Source: Nitrobacter sp. 62-23
GTDB taxonomy: Bacteria; Pseudomonadota; Alphaproteobacteria; Rhizobiales; Xanthobacteraceae
Direction of reading: 5' to 3'
DNA: 64,000 bases
Assembly (NCBI RefSeq): GCF_001897285.1
Contig: NZ_MKSM01000100.1
Coordinates: forward strand, 1 to 64,000
Part shown: positions 9,593 to 18,786 of the stretch, in pieces
Layout of the letters: each line of letters starts with the position of its first letter
Position numbering within the stretch: the first letter of the stretch is position 1
Notes under the pieces: generated by a model
What the model was told of the DNA's origin: nothing
The model's input: the letters and a program-made list of their open reading frames with translations, nothing else
Database searches by the model: none
Translations under genes and position numbers: made by a program

Positions 9593-10666
9593 ATGACCGA
9601 CCGCAAAAACGGCCTGACCTATGCCGCAGCAGGCGTCGATATCGATGCCGGCAACCGGCTGGTCGACCTCATCAAGCCGATGGTGCGCGCGACCGCTCGC
9701 GCGGGCGCGGACGCTGAAATCGGCGGCTTCGGCGGACTGTTCGATCTCAAGGCGGCCGGATTCACGGACCCGATTCTGGTCGCCGCCAATGACGGCGTGG
9801 GAACGAAGGTCAAGCTTGCGATTGAAACCGGGGTACACGACACCATCGGAATCGATCTCGTCGCCATGTCCGTCAACGATCTCGTCGTGCAAGGCGCAGA
9901 GCCCCTGTTCTTCCTCGACTATTTTGCCTGTGGCAAACTCGACCCGGAGGCTGCGGCCGCGGTGGTGGCCGGCATCGCGGAGGGGTGCCGAGAGGCCGGT
10001 TGCGCGCTGATCGGCGGTGAGACGGCGGAAATGCCGGGCCTCTACAACGACGGAGACTACGATCTGGCGGGCTTCGCGGTCGGTGCGGCTGAACGTGGCA
10101 CCCTGCTGCCGCGCCCCGATATCGCCGCCGGCGACGCCGTGATCGGCCTCGCGTCGTCCGGCCTGCATTCCAACGGATATTCGCTGGTCCGGAAAATTCT
10201 GGAGATTTCGGGCCTCGGTCTCGCGGCTCCCGCGCCGTTTGCGCCGGTCACGACGCTCGGCGGTGCTTTGCTCACGCCGACCCGGCTCTACGTCAAATCC
10301 TGCCTGCGCGCGATCCGCGAAACCGGTGCGGTAAAGGGACTTGCCCACATCACCGGCGGCGGCTTTACCGACAACATCCCCCGCGTATTGCCCAAGCATC
10401 TCGGCGTGCGCATCGACCTCGCCCAGATGACGGTGCTACCGGTCTTCAAATGGCTGGCGCAACAGGGCGGCATCGCCGAGCTTGAGCTGCTGCGAACCTT
10501 CAATTGTGGCGTCGGAATGATCGCGATCGTGCGGCGCGAGGCGGTCGACGAGGTCGCGGACGTGCTGACGCAGGCCGGCGAACGCGTCGCACTGCTCGGT
10601 GAGGTGACCGTTGCCAGCGACGACAGCCGCGTCGCTTACGACAACCACCTCGATCTTGTGATCTGA
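9593..10666 (+). CDS. purM: Phosphoribosylformylglycinamidine cyclo-ligase
   Basis: AIR synthetase: ATP-dependent ring closure of FGAM to 5-aminoimidazole ribonucleotide, the fifth step of purine synthesis. Length is 357 residues. The start at 9593 gives the family N-terminus ([16 protein letters not shown]). The PurM/SelD ATP-binding loop [11 protein letters not shown] lies near 64-74, and GGETAEMPG near 141 is the conserved phosphate-binding stretch. [13 protein letters not shown] near 250 marks the C-terminal domain. purN follows 22 bases later, so the two form an operon. pgsA is divergent. Confidence 0.97.
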   Translation: MTDRKNGLTYAAAGVDIDAGNRLVDLIKPMVRATARAGADAEIGGFGGLFDLKAAGFTDPILVAANDGVGTKVKLAIETGVHDTIGIDLVAMSVNDLVVQGAEPLFFLDYFACGKLDPEAAAAVVAGIAEGCREAGCALIGGETAEMPGLYNDGDYDLAGFAVGAAERGTLLPRPDIAAGDAVIGLASSGLHSNGYSLVRKILEISGLGLAAPAPFAPVTTLGGALLTPTRLYVKSCLRAIRETGAVKGLAHITGGGFTDNIPRVLPKHLGVRIDLAQMTVLPVFKWLAQQGGIAELELLRTFNCGVGMIAIVRREAVDEVADVLTQAGERVALLGEVTVASDDSRVAYDNHLDLVI

Positions 10667-10688
10667 GACCATCCGGCAGGATGAAAGC

Positions 10689-11342
10689 ATGAAACGCCGT
10701 GTCGCAATCCTGATTTCCGGGCGCGGGTCAAACATGACCGCGCTGGTGGAGGCCGCGAAAGCCAAGGACTTTCCGGCTGAGATCGCCCTCGTTATTTCCA
10801 ACAAGACCTCAGCAGAGGGCCTCGCCAGAGCGCAGGCGGCCGCCATTCCAACGCTCGTCATTGAGAGCAAACCGTTCGGCCAGGACCGCGCGGCGTTCGA
10901 AGCCAAACTGCAATCGGTGCTGGACGACAACCGCATCGATCTCATTTGTCTCGGTGGTTTCATGCGGCTGTTCACGGCCGATTTCGTCCGGCGTTGGCAG
11001 GAACGAATGCTCAATATCCATCCGTCGCTGCTTCCGTCATTTCGCGGCCTCGATCCTCACGGCCAGGCGCTGCGCGCCGGCGTGAAGATTTCCGGCGCGA
11101 CTGTCCACTTCGTCATTCCGGAGACCGACGCCGGTCCCATTATCATCCAGGGCGCGGTCGCGATACGCGACGACGATACGGTGGAGATGCTGGCCGCGCG
11201 CGTACTGGAGATCGAGCACCGCATCTACCCGGATGCGCTACGGCTTGTCGCAAGCGGCGGCACGCGACTGGAGGGCGACATCTGCAAGACGTCGGCCAAC
11301 GCCAGTCCGGACGACAGCCTGATCTCGCCGTCGGTAATTTGA
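10689..11342 (+). CDS. purN: Phosphoribosylglycinamide formyltransferase
   Basis: Uses 10-formyltetrahydrofolate to formylate GAR, the third step of purine synthesis. Length is 217 residues with AGGA upstream of the ATG. The GAR-binding loop SGRGSNMTALV starts near 10. The catalytic Asn and His are in MLNIHPSLLPSF (about 105-116), and the catalytic Asp is in ETDAGPII near 143. Co-transcribed with purM. It ends 85 bases before the convergent cold-shock gene; the gap shows no clear terminator. Confidence 0.97.
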   Translation: MKRRVAILISGRGSNMTALVEAAKAKDFPAEIALVISNKTSAEGLARAQAAAIPTLVIESKPFGQDRAAFEAKLQSVLDDNRIDLICLGGFMRLFTADFVRRWQERMLNIHPSLLPSFRGLDPHGQALRAGVKISGATVHFVIPETDAGPIIIQGAVAIRDDDTVEMLAARVLEIEHRIYPDALRLVASGGTRLEGDICKTSANASPDDSLISPSVI

Positions 11343-11427
11343 CCGGGTTCGGTCCGGAAAAGGACGAGTCCCCGGGTCGCGCGTTGGAGGCACGCCGCAG
11401 CGACCTGCCCCAGCCGCGGTAATGGAA

Positions 11428-11631
11428 TTATGAGACCTTCAGATTTTCAGCCGAGGTCTTGCCGCGATTTTCGACCAGATCGTATTCGATCACCTGATCC
11501 TCATTGAGGGTGCTGAGACCAGCCCGCTCCACGGCTGAGATGTGAACGAAGACGTCCTTGTCGCCGGTCGTCGGCTTGATGAATCCGTACCCCTTGGTCG
11601 GGTTGAACCATTTGACAGTGCCCTTCTGCAT
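11428..11631 (-). CDS. CspA-family cold-shock protein
   Basis: Single cold-shock domain of 67 residues that binds single-stranded RNA or DNA and acts as an RNA chaperone. RNP1 is KGYGFIKP (13-20) and RNP2 is VFVHISAV (27-34). The start at 11631 has GGGGAGG upstream and gives the standard N-terminus MQKGTVKWFNP. More upstream sequence is open in frame but unlike the family. The untranslated region upstream is long, as is common for cold-shock genes. Sequence alone cannot say whether it is cold-inducible or constitutive. Confidence 0.95.
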   Translation of the reverse strand: MQKGTVKWFNPTKGYGFIKPTTGDKDVFVHISAVERAGLSTLNEDQVIEYDLVENRGKTSAENLKVS

Positions 11632-11985
11632 CGTCTGCCTCCCCTGTCTAGGCATAAAAAAGACGCGGCCGCGCATCGCGCACCACGCTACAAACGGCCC
11701 CCTCCTGATCTCTGCTGAACCTTCGAATTCGCGAAACGCACAGACGAACGGACCAAGATCCGATTGCACCCGGATTGCAACACGAAAATTACCTCTTAGC
11801 AAGTCACCACCGATGATCATAAAACTAGCCGAGGCAGTGATTTCGAAACGGGGCGACCGCACCTGGCTCAGGATACGGCGCGTCAACGGCTCATCGGGGT
11901 ACGACACGGCGGAGGCATCTGCCTCGCTTTGCCGGGCGGCATCCGGCTATCCACATGCTTGGTCGGCGGGTGAAATGCGCGCGAA
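11632..11985. other. Gap between csp and a palindromic repeat: no gene supported
   Basis: This is the upstream region of the cold-shock gene. A plus-strand reading of 59 codons (11813-11992) exists but has no ribosome site and no recognisable content. I therefore treat the stretch as non-coding, holding the csp promoter and leader. Confidence 0.4.
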
Positions 11986-12095
11986 GCTCTAGGACATGCC
12001 CCGGAAAAGTGGGGACCGGTTCGCGTGAAGAAAACGCGTCAAATCAAAATCATCGAGCCCCGCTTCTGATTCCATCAGAAGCGGAAAGGCTCTAG
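11986..12095. repeat. Palindromic repeat, mosaic of families A and C (copy A1)
   Basis: Bounded by GCTCTAG at 11986-11992 and CTAG at 12092-12095. The left half (CATGCCCCGGAAAAGTGGGG) resembles family C at 30994-31045. The middle block (12015-12046, containing GGTTCGCGTGAAG and AAACGCGTCAAATCA) is shared with 30795-30826 and 57948-57979. The right part is a perfect hairpin, CCGCTTCTGAT / ATCAGAAGCGG (about 12060-12084). The right CTAG provides the TAG stop codon of the terC-type gene that reads leftward. Confidence 0.8.
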
Positions 12096-12922
12096 AAATG
12101 CTCGGCGGAGACATGCATCCGCCTACGCCAGAGCGAGCCTGCGATCAGCACGATGATCGCTCCCAATACGGCACAAACAATCTCCGCTCCGGCGCCGCCA
12201 TCAACGGCAAATTGCGGCGCAAGGCCGAACCGTGCCAGCATCGCATCCAGAAACGCACCGGCGCCGGCGTCGAACAGCGTGTGCAGTCGCGGCGCGACCG
12301 CCGGATCGGTCGCGATAACGTCTCCCGCAATCCAACCCAGCAAAGCCGCTCCGGCCCACACCAGAAAAGGCAGGCGATTGAGCAACAGCATGATCAGCGC
12401 GGCGCCAGCCACGATCAGCGGCACGCTGATCGCCAGTCCGATGATCAACAGCGGCAAGCTGCCATTCGCGGCCGCCGCAACCGCGATCACATTGTCGAGA
12501 CTCATCACGATGTCCGCGACGACCACGACCTGAACGGCGGCCCACAGATGCCCGGCCGCCGCAACCCCCTCCTCGTCCTCCTTCTCCGGCACCAGCAACT
12601 TGGCGGCAATCACGAGCAGCGCGATGCCCCCCGCCAGCTTGAGGTAGGGCAATTCCATCAGGGTTGCGACAATCCCCGTAAAGACAATGCGGAGAATGAC
12701 TGCGGCGGCGGCTCCGAGAACCATGCCCCAAAGCCGCTGCGGCGGCGCCAGCCCACGACAGGCAAGCGCAATGACCAGCGCGTTGTCGCCGGACAACAGC
12801 ACGTTGATCCAGATGATCTTGCCGACGGCAAGCCAGAACGCCGAATGATGCGACTCGCTTCGAAATTCGGCGAAGACCGATGTGATCGTCGCCAGATCGA
12901 AGATGTGCAGCAGTGAATCCAA
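12092..12922 (-). CDS. TerC-family integral membrane protein (YjbE type)
   Basis: 276 residues with about seven to eight hydrophobic helices. The family signature acidic pairs are in the membrane: SGDNALVIALA near 44 and SLDNVIAVAAA near 140. TerC proteins are linked to metal ion (notably manganese) export and metal loading of secreted proteins; the substrate here is unknown. Translation appears to start at TTG 12922, with AAGGG six bases upstream and no nearby in-frame ATG. It lies 21 bases after ndk on the same strand. The stop codon sits in the end of a palindromic repeat whose strong hairpin probably ends the transcript. A second, different TerC protein is at 27482-28207. Confidence 0.88.
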   Translation of the reverse strand: MDSLLHIFDLATITSVFAEFRSESHHSAFWLAVGKIIWINVLLSGDNALVIALACRGLAPPQRLWGMVLGAAAAVILRIVFTGIVATLMELPYLKLAGGIALLVIAAKLLVPEKEDEEGVAAAGHLWAAVQVVVVADIVMSLDNVIAVAAAANGSLPLLIIGLAISVPLIVAGAALIMLLLNRLPFLVWAGAALLGWIAGDVIATDPAVAPRLHTLFDAGAGAFLDAMLARFGLAPQFAVDGGAGAEIVCAVLGAIIVLIAGSLWRRRMHVSAEHF

Positions 12923-12943
12923 TGGCGCCCTTTACCTCACTGT

Positions 12944-13366
12944 CTAGCCGACGATCTCATTGCTTGAGAAAAACTGGGCGATTTCGACCGCAGCGGTTTC
13001 GGTCGCGTCCGATCCGTGAACGGAATTTTCGCCGACCGACTTCGCATGAAGCTTGCGGATCGTGCCGTCGGCGGCCTTGGACGGATCGGTCGCCCCCATG
13101 ATCTCGCGATACTTGAGGACGGCATTGTCCCCTTCCAGTACCTGCACGACGACGGGAGCGGAAATCATGAAATCGACCAACTCTCCGAAAAAAGGGCGCG
13201 CCTTGTGCACGGCATAGAACGTCTCGGCCTGCTCGCGGGTCATGCGGATGCGCTTCTGGGCCACGATCCGCAGGCCTGCCTTTTCGATCAGGGCGTTGAT
13301 CGCACCGGTCAGGTTTCGCGCGGTTGCATCCGGTTTGAGAATGGAAAAGGTGCGTTCAGTCGCCAT
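12944..13366 (-). CDS. ndk: Nucleoside diphosphate kinase
   Basis: Balances nucleoside triphosphate pools by ping-pong phosphotransfer through a phosphohistidine. The 140-residue protein is full length and starts [14 protein letters not shown] with AAGGA upstream. The active-site histidine is His117 in NSVHGSD. Upstream in-frame sequence to 13543 is non-conserved and excluded. It is divergent from the DUF6481 gene and precedes the TerC gene, possibly in one transcript. Confidence 0.97.
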   Translation of the reverse strand: MATERTFSILKPDATARNLTGAINALIEKAGLRIVAQKRIRMTREQAETFYAVHKARPFFGELVDFMISAPVVVQVLEGDNAVLKYREIMGATDPSKAADGTIRKLHAKSVGENSVHGSDATETAAVEIAQFFSSNEIVG

Positions 13367-13607
13367 GTCGAGATCCTTGATTGAGCGGCCGTGGGAATTG
13401 CGGCGCTTATATCGGCGCGCATCATTGACGGCAAGCGCGCTCGGCACGCCAACGCCAGGTCGGCAATGCAGAGAAACAACCTGCGGGATCGCACTCCATT
13501 GAATCCGGTGATTTCGGCGGGCAACGCGTTTTTCCCAGCGCATGCGATGGCGAAGCTGCTATAAGCCCTCGACCTTGCTATTACGACGAACGAACAGGCC
13601 TCGATAG

Positions 13608-13955
13608 ATGAGTGGATTCAAGGAACCGAGCTTCGCCGACCGCCAAAAGGCTGCGCTTGAGGCCCGGAAAAATATTCTCGACAAGTTTCGCGCCAAGCCC
13701 GGTCCTGACGATCCCGCCGTCAAGCAAAGGCAGGCTGAACGCGAAGCCCATGCGGCTGCCCGCGAGACGGCGCGGCAGGCCCGCGAGGCCGAGAAGGCGG
13801 CGCGAAAAGTCCGCGAGGCGGAGGCCGCTGCGGCCGCCGCCGCACAGATCGCTCTGGAGAAGGAAGAAGCCGCAGCCGCCCAGGCCGCGCTCGAAGCCGA
13901 GCGCAAGGCGGCGCGCGATGCCCGCTATGCCGCCAGAAAAGGACGAAAGAAGTAG
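13608..13955 (+). CDS. DUF6481 family protein, small charged alanine-rich helix
   Basis: 115 residues. After a short conserved head (GFKEPSFADRQKAALEARK), nearly the whole chain is Ala, Glu, Arg and Lys and would form one long charged helix or coiled coil. It ends in a basic tail, RKGRKK. I recognise it as the DUF6481 type common in Rhizobiales; no function is established. The weak ribosome site is CAGG. It stands alone between ndk and the carboxylase genes. Confidence 0.8.
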   Translation: MSGFKEPSFADRQKAALEARKNILDKFRAKPGPDDPAVKQRQAEREAHAAARETARQAREAEKAARKVREAEAAAAAAAQIALEKEEAAAAQAALEAERKAARDARYAARKGRKK

Positions 13956-14101
13956 CCGGCGAGACGTCGGACGTTTGCACCATTTCTTTGCCGGATGCAG
14001 ATGCGAAGAAGCGCCTGAGGCGAACCGGCCGGATGCGGCGTCTCGTCACGAACAGGGCTTGCCAAAAGTCGCCAAGACGGAAATCCGGTCAGCGAAATAT
14101 A

Positions 14102-16102
14102 TCAAGCGGCCGGCTCGATCTCGGCGAGTTCGACGCCCTCCTGCACGATGTCGCCGACCTTGCACCTGATCGCTTTCAGTATCCCCGGGTAGGGCGCGCG
14201 CAGCGTCTGCTCCATCTTCATCACCTCAAGCGTGAGAATGGGGGCGCCCTTCTCCAGCACCGCGCCTTCCACCGCGAGCAACGCGACCACGATGCCGGGC
14301 AGCGGCGCAATGATGCGGTCCTCATTGGTTTGCTCCTCGTCGTCACCGCCGAAGGGATCGACCCAGCGCAATTCGAACCGGCCGTTGCGCGTCCGCACAT
14401 ACACGTCGCGGCCATCGACGACAGAGACGACGCGGCTGCGCATTCCATCGAGCGAGAGCGTCAGATCTCCCGTCTCGTCCGGCTCAAACCCGAATGCAAG
14501 GTTCGTGTCTCCGACGCGCAATTGCGACGGCCCGTTGCCGTAGACAAGCGTGACTTCGTGCTCGCTCTGCCCGTGACGAAACATGAATTTCCGCTGACGG
14601 CGACCAACCGGCATCCAGCCCGCGGTTCGCCAGGGTGACGCCGCATCCTTCCGAGACGCTTCGCTTTCCGCCTGCATGATGCCAGCAACCGCGGCGGCAA
14701 GTTCGATCTCGCCCGGCGCGGGCGGCATTACAGCCAACTCTTTAAGATGTCGTTCGATAAATCCGGTATCGATCATGTTGGCGCGCACCTCGGGGTGCGT
14801 CACCAGCGCGGACAGGAACGGAATGTTGGTGACGACACCGCGGACGTCGATCCCATCCAGGGCGCGCGCGAGCCGGCCGATCGCAGCATCGCGGGTTTCC
14901 GCCCAGGCGATCACCTTGGCAAGCATGGCGTCGTAGTGTGGCGACACCGTATCACCTTTGCGGTAGCCGGAATCGATGCGCAAGCCGTCGATCTCCGGCG
15001 GCGTGCGCCAGGTGGTGATGCGGCCGACCGATGGCATGAAGTTCTTGTTCGGATTCTCGGCGTAGACGCGCGCCTCGATGGCATGGCCCTTCATGACGAT
15101 CTGGTCCTGCGTTCGCGGCAGGTTTTCGCCAGACGCGACGCGGAGCTGCCATTCGACCAGGTCGATGCCGGTGATGAATTCGGTCACGGGATGCTCGACC
15201 TGCAAGCGCGTGTTCATCTCGATGAAGAACACCTCCTTGCCGTCGGACACGAACTCGACCGTGCCGACGCCGACATAGTTCACCGCGCCGGCCGCCTTGC
15301 GCGCCGCTTCGTATAGCTTCTCGCGCTGCGCCGCGTTCAGGGTTGGCGAAGGCGCTTCCTCGATCACCTTCTGGTGCCGTCGCTGCAAGGTGCATTCGCG
15401 CTCGAACAGCGACAGCAGATTGCCGTGCGCATCCCCGATCACCTGCACCTCGATGTGGCGCGGATTCTCGACGTACTTCTCGATCAGCATCCGCTCGTCG
15501 CCGAACGCCGCTTGCGCCTCGCGCCGCGCGCTGACGATCGCCGGCGCGAATTCCGTCGCCGATTGTACGATCCGCATGCCGCGGCCGCCGCCGCCGGCGG
15601 ATGCCTTCACCAGAACCGGATAGCCGATGCGGTCCGCCGCGCCTTGCAGCGTGGCATCGTCCTGCGCCTCGCCGTGATAACCGGGCACCAGCGGCACCCC
15701 CGCCTTCTCCATCAACGCCTTGGCACCCGACTTCGAGCCCATGGCGGTCATCATCGCGGCGGTCGGGCCGACGAATACGATATCCGCATCGGCACAGGCT
15801 TGCGCGAAGGCAGCATTTTCCGACAAGAATCCATAGCCGGGATGAATGCCTTCCGCGCCGGTCCGGCGGGCAGCGGCGATCACCTTGCCGATATTGAGAT
15901 AGCTGTCGCGGGCAGGCGCAGGTCCAAGCAGCACAGCCTCGTCGGCCATGGCGACATGCAGCGCCTCGCGGTCGGCCTCGGAATAAACGGCGACCGTGCG
16001 CAGCCCCATGGCGCGGGCGGAACGGATGACGCGGCAGGCGATCTCGCCGCGATTGGCGATCAGGAGCGTGTTGAAGCGGCGATAGCTTGGGCTATGCGCC
16101 AT
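14102..16102 (-). CDS. Acyl-CoA carboxylase biotin-carboxylase/biotin-carrier subunit (methylcrotonyl-CoA type)
   Basis: 666 residues: an N-terminal biotin carboxylase and a C-terminal biotinyl domain in one chain. The carboxylase begins FNTLLIANRGEIACRVIRSA and has the ATP-grasp glycine loop SAGGGGRGMR near 165. FIEMNTRLQVEHPVTE near 290 carries metal and catalytic residues. The biotin-accepting lysine is in EVMKMEQ, near 629. With the beta subunit upstream it would carboxylate 3-methylcrotonyl-CoA in leucine breakdown. The start is either GTG 16108, overlapping the beta-subunit stop, or ATG 16102, used here. The subunit pairing is the basis for the substrate call. Confidence 0.9.
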   Translation of the reverse strand: MAHSPSYRRFNTLLIANRGEIACRVIRSARAMGLRTVAVYSEADREALHVAMADEAVLLGPAPARDSYLNIGKVIAAARRTGAEGIHPGYGFLSENAAFAQACADADIVFVGPTAAMMTAMGSKSGAKALMEKAGVPLVPGYHGEAQDDATLQGAADRIGYPVLVKASAGGGGRGMRIVQSATEFAPAIVSARREAQAAFGDERMLIEKYVENPRHIEVQVIGDAHGNLLSLFERECTLQRRHQKVIEEAPSPTLNAAQREKLYEAARKAAGAVNYVGVGTVEFVSDGKEVFFIEMNTRLQVEHPVTEFITGIDLVEWQLRVASGENLPRTQDQIVMKGHAIEARVYAENPNKNFMPSVGRITTWRTPPEIDGLRIDSGYRKGDTVSPHYDAMLAKVIAWAETRDAAIGRLARALDGIDVRGVVTNIPFLSALVTHPEVRANMIDTGFIERHLKELAVMPPAPGEIELAAAVAGIMQAESEASRKDAASPWRTAGWMPVGRRQRKFMFRHGQSEHEVTLVYGNGPSQLRVGDTNLAFGFEPDETGDLTLSLDGMRSRVVSVVDGRDVYVRTRNGRFELRWVDPFGGDDEEQTNEDRIIAPLPGIVVALLAVEGAVLEKGAPILTLEVMKMEQTLRAPYPGILKAIRCKVGDIVQEGVELAEIEPAA

Positions 16103-16104
16103 CG

Positions 16105-17709
16105 TCACATCCTGAACAGGCCGAACGTCGTCGGCTCAACGACTGCGTTCGCGGCCGCCGACAATCCGAGCGCCAGCACCAGACGCGTATCCACCGGGTC
16201 GATCACGCCGTCGTCCCACAGCCGCGCGGTGGCGTAATAGGGATTGCCCTGGCTTTCGTATTGCGCGCGGATCGGCGCCTGGAATTCACGCTCCTCCTCG
16301 TCCGACCACGTGCCGCCTTTGGCTTCGATATTCTCCCGCCGTAGCGTGCTGAGAACGATGGAGGCCTGCTCGCCGCCCATCACGGAAATCCGCGCGTTCG
16401 GCCACATCCACAGAAATCGCGGCGAGAACGCCCGGCCGCACATGCCGTAATTGCCCGCGCCATAAGAGCCGCCGATCACCACGGTGAATTTCGGCACGGC
16501 GGCGGTCGCGACCGCCGTGACAAGTTTGGCGCCGTCGCGCGCGATGCCGCCGGCTTCGTATTTCTTGCCGACCATGAAACCGGTGATGTTCTGGAGGAAC
16601 ACCAGCGGAATGTCGCGCTGACAGCACAGTTCGATGAAGTGCGTACCCTTCAGCGAGCTTTCGCTGAACAGAATGCCATTGTTGGCGACGATGCCGACCG
16701 GATAGCCCCAGATGTGAGCGAAGCCGCACACCAGCGTCTGGCCATAGAGTTTCTTGAACTCGTCGAATTCAGATCCGTCGACAATGCGCGCGATGATGTC
16801 GCGCACGTCGAACGGTTTGCGGCCGTCCGCCGGCACCACGCCGTAAATTTCCTCTCTCGCAAACAGCGGCTCTCGCGGTTCGCGCATGTTGAGCGGCGCG
16901 CGATGCGGCGGCTTCAAGGTCGAGACGATGCGGCGCGCGATCCCGATCGCATGGGCATCGTTCTGTGCATAGTGATCGGTGACGCCGGACTGCCGCGAAT
17001 GCACGTCCGCGCCGCCGAGTTCTTCCGCTGTGACGACCTCGCCGGTCGCGGCCTTCACCAGCGGCGGCCCGCCGAGAAAGATCGTGCCTTGATCACGGAC
17101 GATGATGCTCTCGTCCGACATCGCCGGCACATAGGCTCCGCCCGCGGTGCAGGACCCCATCACGATGGCAATCTGCGCAATGCCCTGCGCCGACATGTTG
17201 GCCTGGTTGTAGAAGATGCGGCCGAAATGGCGCTCGTCGGGAAAGATCTCGTCCTGCTGCGGCAGGAAAGCGCCGCCGGAATCCACCATGTAGATGCAGG
17301 GCAGATTGTTCTGCCGCGCGATATCCTGCGCCCGCAGATGCTTCTTCACGGTCATCGGATAATAGGTGCCGCCCTTGATGGTGGCATCGTTGGCGACGAT
17401 CACGCATTCGCGGCCCGAGACGCGGCCGACGCCGGTGATGATGCTCGCCGAATGCACATCGCCGCCGTACATGCCATTCGCCGCCAACGGCGACAGTTCG
17501 AGAAACGCGGTGCCGGGATCGAGCAGCCGATCGACGCGGTCGCGGGCCAGCATCTTGCCGCGCGAGGCATGGCGGGCGCGTGCCGCCTCGCCGCCTCCGC
17601 CCGCGGCGACCGCGAGCTTGTCGCGCAACTCCGCGACGAGAGCCTTCATCGCATCGACGTTGCGCGCAAAATCGGACGACGTGGGATCGATACCGGAACG
17701 AAGCGCCAT
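16105..17709 (-). CDS. Carboxyltransferase subunit, methylcrotonyl-CoA carboxylase beta type
   Basis: 534 residues, two crotonase-fold halves. It transfers carboxyl from biotin to an acyl-CoA. The N-terminal half contains [18 protein letters not shown] near 142 and [16 protein letters not shown] near 185. The C-terminal half contains [20 protein letters not shown] near 373 and [14 protein letters not shown] near 417. These match the MCC beta subfamily better than propionyl-CoA carboxylase. The stop overlaps the start region of the biotin-bearing subunit, so translation is likely coupled. The other leucine-degradation genes (isovaleryl-CoA dehydrogenase, methylglutaconyl-CoA hydratase) are not in the window. 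Confidence 0.92.
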   Translation of the reverse strand: MALRSGIDPTSSDFARNVDAMKALVAELRDKLAVAAGGGGEAARARHASRGKMLARDRVDRLLDPGTAFLELSPLAANGMYGGDVHSASIITGVGRVSGRECVIVANDATIKGGTYYPMTVKKHLRAQDIARQNNLPCIYMVDSGGAFLPQQDEIFPDERHFGRIFYNQANMSAQGIAQIAIVMGSCTAGGAYVPAMSDESIIVRDQGTIFLGGPPLVKAATGEVVTAEELGGADVHSRQSGVTDHYAQNDAHAIGIARRIVSTLKPPHRAPLNMREPREPLFAREEIYGVVPADGRKPFDVRDIIARIVDGSEFDEFKKLYGQTLVCGFAHIWGYPVGIVANNGILFSESSLKGTHFIELCCQRDIPLVFLQNITGFMVGKKYEAGGIARDGAKLVTAVATAAVPKFTVVIGGSYGAGNYGMCGRAFSPRFLWMWPNARISVMGGEQASIVLSTLRRENIEAKGGTWSDEEEREFQAPIRAQYESQGNPYYATARLWDDGVIDPVDTRLVLALGLSAAANAVVEPTTFGLFRM

Positions 17710-17777
17710 GGCGGCCCAGGATGGTGGCAGGCGTTGAAGCTCTCGCCTGGAGCATGTTTCTTTTAGACGGAATCAGC

Positions 17778-17960
17778 AACCCGTCGTGCCCGGCTTTATG
17801 ACGGGCGTCCACGTCTTTGGAATTTCAACGAAAAAATATGGATGGCCGGGACCATAGGCGAGCGAGGCGAAGCCGTTCTTCAAACGGCTATGGCCGAGCA
17901 GCAACGACGCCGTTCCTCCAGCGGCCATGCCGGGCCATCCATGCCCGGCCATGGCGATTA
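17778..17960. repeat. GC-rich palindromic repeat region
   Basis: Two related inverted units. CGTGCCCGGC with GACGGGCGTCCACG lies at about 17785-17813. CATGCCGGGC against GCCCGGCCATG lies at about 17925-17953. Between them is the paired stretch AGCCGTTCTTCAAACGGCT. The phrase pattern is typical of dispersed repeats in Bradyrhizobium and Rhodopseudomonas relatives (recalled, not searched). It fills most of the gap between the carboxylase operon and the complex I subunit gene. Confidence 0.55.
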
Positions 17961-17978
17961 TAGGCGACGCGACCCGCG

Positions 17979-18284
17979 CTAATGCGTCCAGGGCTCGATG
18001 CGGCGAAATGCGAAATTATCGGCGTAGGCGGCCTTTCTTTCCGCCTTCGGCTTTGGCACGATCACCTGATAGGGAATGCCCTCGCGCTCGCAATAGGCGA
18101 TGGCGTCCTCCTTTGTATCGAAGCGAAGCGTAATTTGCTGCTTCATGTCGCCGGAGCTGGTCCAGCCCATCAGGGGCTCGATAACCCGCGCCTGCTCAGG
18201 CTCATAGTCGAGCTGCCATTCCCTGGTCTGGGCGACCCCCGATTGCATCGCGTTTTTGGCGGGCTTGAAGATACGTGCTGTCAT
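17979..18284 (-). CDS. NADH dehydrogenase (complex I) accessory subunit, NDUFS4-like
   Basis: 101 residues from the ATG at 18284. The N-terminus MTARIFKPAKNAMQSG and the C-terminal FRRIEPW are family signatures of the ETC complex I subunit (NDUFS4 / 18 kDa type). Alphaproteobacteria share this subunit with mitochondria. It helps assemble or stabilise the peripheral arm near the NADH-oxidising module. The remaining complex I genes are elsewhere, as is usual. The upstream in-frame extension to 18341 is not conserved. The ribosome site is weak (CAGG). Confidence 0.9.
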   Translation of the reverse strand: MTARIFKPAKNAMQSGVAQTREWQLDYEPEQARVIEPLMGWTSSGDMKQQITLRFDTKEDAIAYCEREGIPYQVIVPKPKAERKAAYADNFAFRRIEPWTH

Positions 18285-18619
18285 GAATCGCTGCAACCTG
18301 CTGCCGTGCTCTCCGGTAAAGGCCGGCGGACACTCTCTCAAGTATATTCATTATGCAGCGGCGTGACAATCTCGTCCTTCGCGGGGCGCGACAGGACAGC
18401 GCATCCCGGCGGTCCCCAGGACTGCCTGATCGCGGGAGGCCGTCCAACGAGCGGCTTCCGTTTTCATGGCAATCGAAAAAGCCTGCGCATGAGGCGTTTC
18501 CGAGCCGAACACGCCCTCGCCCTGATGGCGGGCGATAGTCACTTGAAAACGCCACGGATCAGAATCGTGGTTCTGATTTCAGCAGGACCGAAAGACTCTG
18601 GCGGGGCTAACGTTTCGAA
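18285..18619. other. Gap without supported gene
   Basis: Upstream region of the complex I subunit gene. One local inverted repeat, ATCAGAA / TTCTGAT, lies at about 18558-18579. No reading frame here has a ribosome site or recognisable product. Confidence 0.4.
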
Positions 18620-18695
18620 CTAGTGGTCCGTTTCTAACATTTGCATCCCCGTGCGGCGGGCGTTCTTGCAAATGTTAGAAATGGAGGACCACTAG
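18620..18695. repeat. CTAG-bounded palindrome, family D
   Basis: Left arm 18620-18645 (CTAGTGGTCC, then TTTCTAACATTTGCA) pairs with right arm 18667-18695 (TGCAAATGTTAGAAA, then GGACCACTAG). All pair except a small bulge; the central spacer is about 21 bases. Both ends are CTAG. Size and structure suggest a non-coding miniature mobile or REP-like element. Confidence 0.8.
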
Positions 18696-18708
18696 CAAAT
18701 ATAAGTTT

Positions 18709-18786
18709 CTAGTAGCGCTTTGGATTTGACCTTCGCTTCTCGCATTCGCTGTAAAACGGTCGCGAATGTCAAATCCACTCTGCTAG
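18709..18786. repeat. CTAG-bounded palindrome, family B (copy 2)
   Basis: Left arm CTAGTAG then GGATTTGACCTTCGC; right arm GCGAATGTCAAATCC then CTGCTAG. It starts only 13 bases after the family D element. Arms are shared with 31-90; part of an arm (GAATGTCAAATTCA) recurs near 62790. The right CTAG supplies the TAG stop codon of the small HTH gene reading leftward into it. Confidence 0.75.

Noticed and set aside
9422-10399. Extension of the pgsA frame upstream over purM
   Set aside because: It would run antisense to purM for almost 1 kb; the conserved PgsA N-terminus starts at GTG 9421.
11813-11992. 59-codon plus-strand frame ending in the CTAG of the repeat
   Set aside because: No ribosome site, no recognisable content, and overlaps the probable csp leader region.
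18620-18786. CRISPR-like repeats
   Set aside because: The arms are inverted, not direct, and there is no repeat-spacer periodicity or cas gene.
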